From positions 603,501-667,500 of the forward strand of contig NZ_QYUL01000002.1 of the NCBI RefSeq assembly GCF_003590795.1: 64,000 bases of DNA, read 5' to 3'. This DNA is from Azospirillum cavernae (GTDB taxonomy: Bacteria; Pseudomonadota; Alphaproteobacteria; Azospirillales; Azospirillaceae). Positions 63,923 through 64,000 of this stretch are shown piece by piece. Made by a program: the position numbers and the translations under genes. Every line of letters starts with the position of its first letter. Within the stretch, counting starts at the first letter, position 1. The notes below the pieces were generated by a model, which saw only the letters and a program-made list of their open reading frames with translations, did not search any database and was not told the origin of the DNA.

Positions 63923-64000
63923 GCGCAGACCAAACCGTCCTTCCTCGTTCCAGCTTGATCGGGTTGCCCTGGCTGAGATTGCGCTCAAATCTCTCTCCAT

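Overview
The window looks like chromosome or megaplasmid DNA of a GC-rich alphaproteobacterium, most likely Rhodospirillales and Azospirillum-like. That placement is inferred from gene content, tight operons with ATGA/GTGA overlaps, and very high GC. I saw no rRNA, tRNA, CRISPR array, prophage or complete insertion sequence. About 38 protein genes are supported.

Layout. (1) 3-10241: the 3' part of a giant repeat adhesin, with 28 Ig-like repeats, a further Ig-like fold, a poly-proline linker, an RTX calcium block and four C-terminal repeats of an 'NPDVA...HY..G..EGR' type. It converges on a TPR/glycosyltransferase-like gene (10499-12424). (2) 12425-13102: a scar holding a decayed IS5-type transposase fragment and a perfect 18-bp inverted repeat. 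(3) 13103-21559, minus strand: one operon of 3-dehydroshikimate dehydratase (QuiC type), shikimate/quinate dehydrogenase, a complete Liv-type ABC transporter and an SDR, which reads as uptake and catabolism of quinate/shikimate. (4) 21739-24598: threonine/serine dehydratase, an AraC regulator and a DUF4424 protein. (5) 24666-27534: a NarL-type response regulator with a 67-aa partner ORF, divergent from a sensor histidine kinase.

(6) 27537-37432: a complete quinohemoprotein amine dehydrogenase (qhp) locus. qhpG-A-D-C-B-F-E lie on the minus strand and the AraC regulator qhpR is divergent across a 640-bp AT-rich region. QhpC keeps every residue needed for the CTQ cofactor and its three thioether cross-links. 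(7) 37527-41433: an ABC-F ATPase and a chemoreceptor.

(8) 41474-63922: a large accessory catabolic island. The minus half has an Opp/Dpp-type ABC transporter, a PuuB-like FAD oxidase, a HAD dehalogenase-like protein and an aldehyde dehydrogenase. The plus half has an M20 amidohydrolase, a bicupin, a tandem GNAT protein, a GhrA-like reductase, a succinate-semialdehyde dehydrogenase, a tartrate/D-malate dehydrogenase, a class III aminotransferase, an Lrp regulator, a three-part opine-oxidase/HcnABC-like dehydrogenase and an M19 dipeptidase-like protein that has lost its Zn1 site. I do not recognise this combination as a described pathway. It most resembles import, deacylation, amine oxidation and transamination of an N-substituted amino acid, opine or peptide-like compound, ending in succinate. 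This is the best candidate here for an undescribed system.
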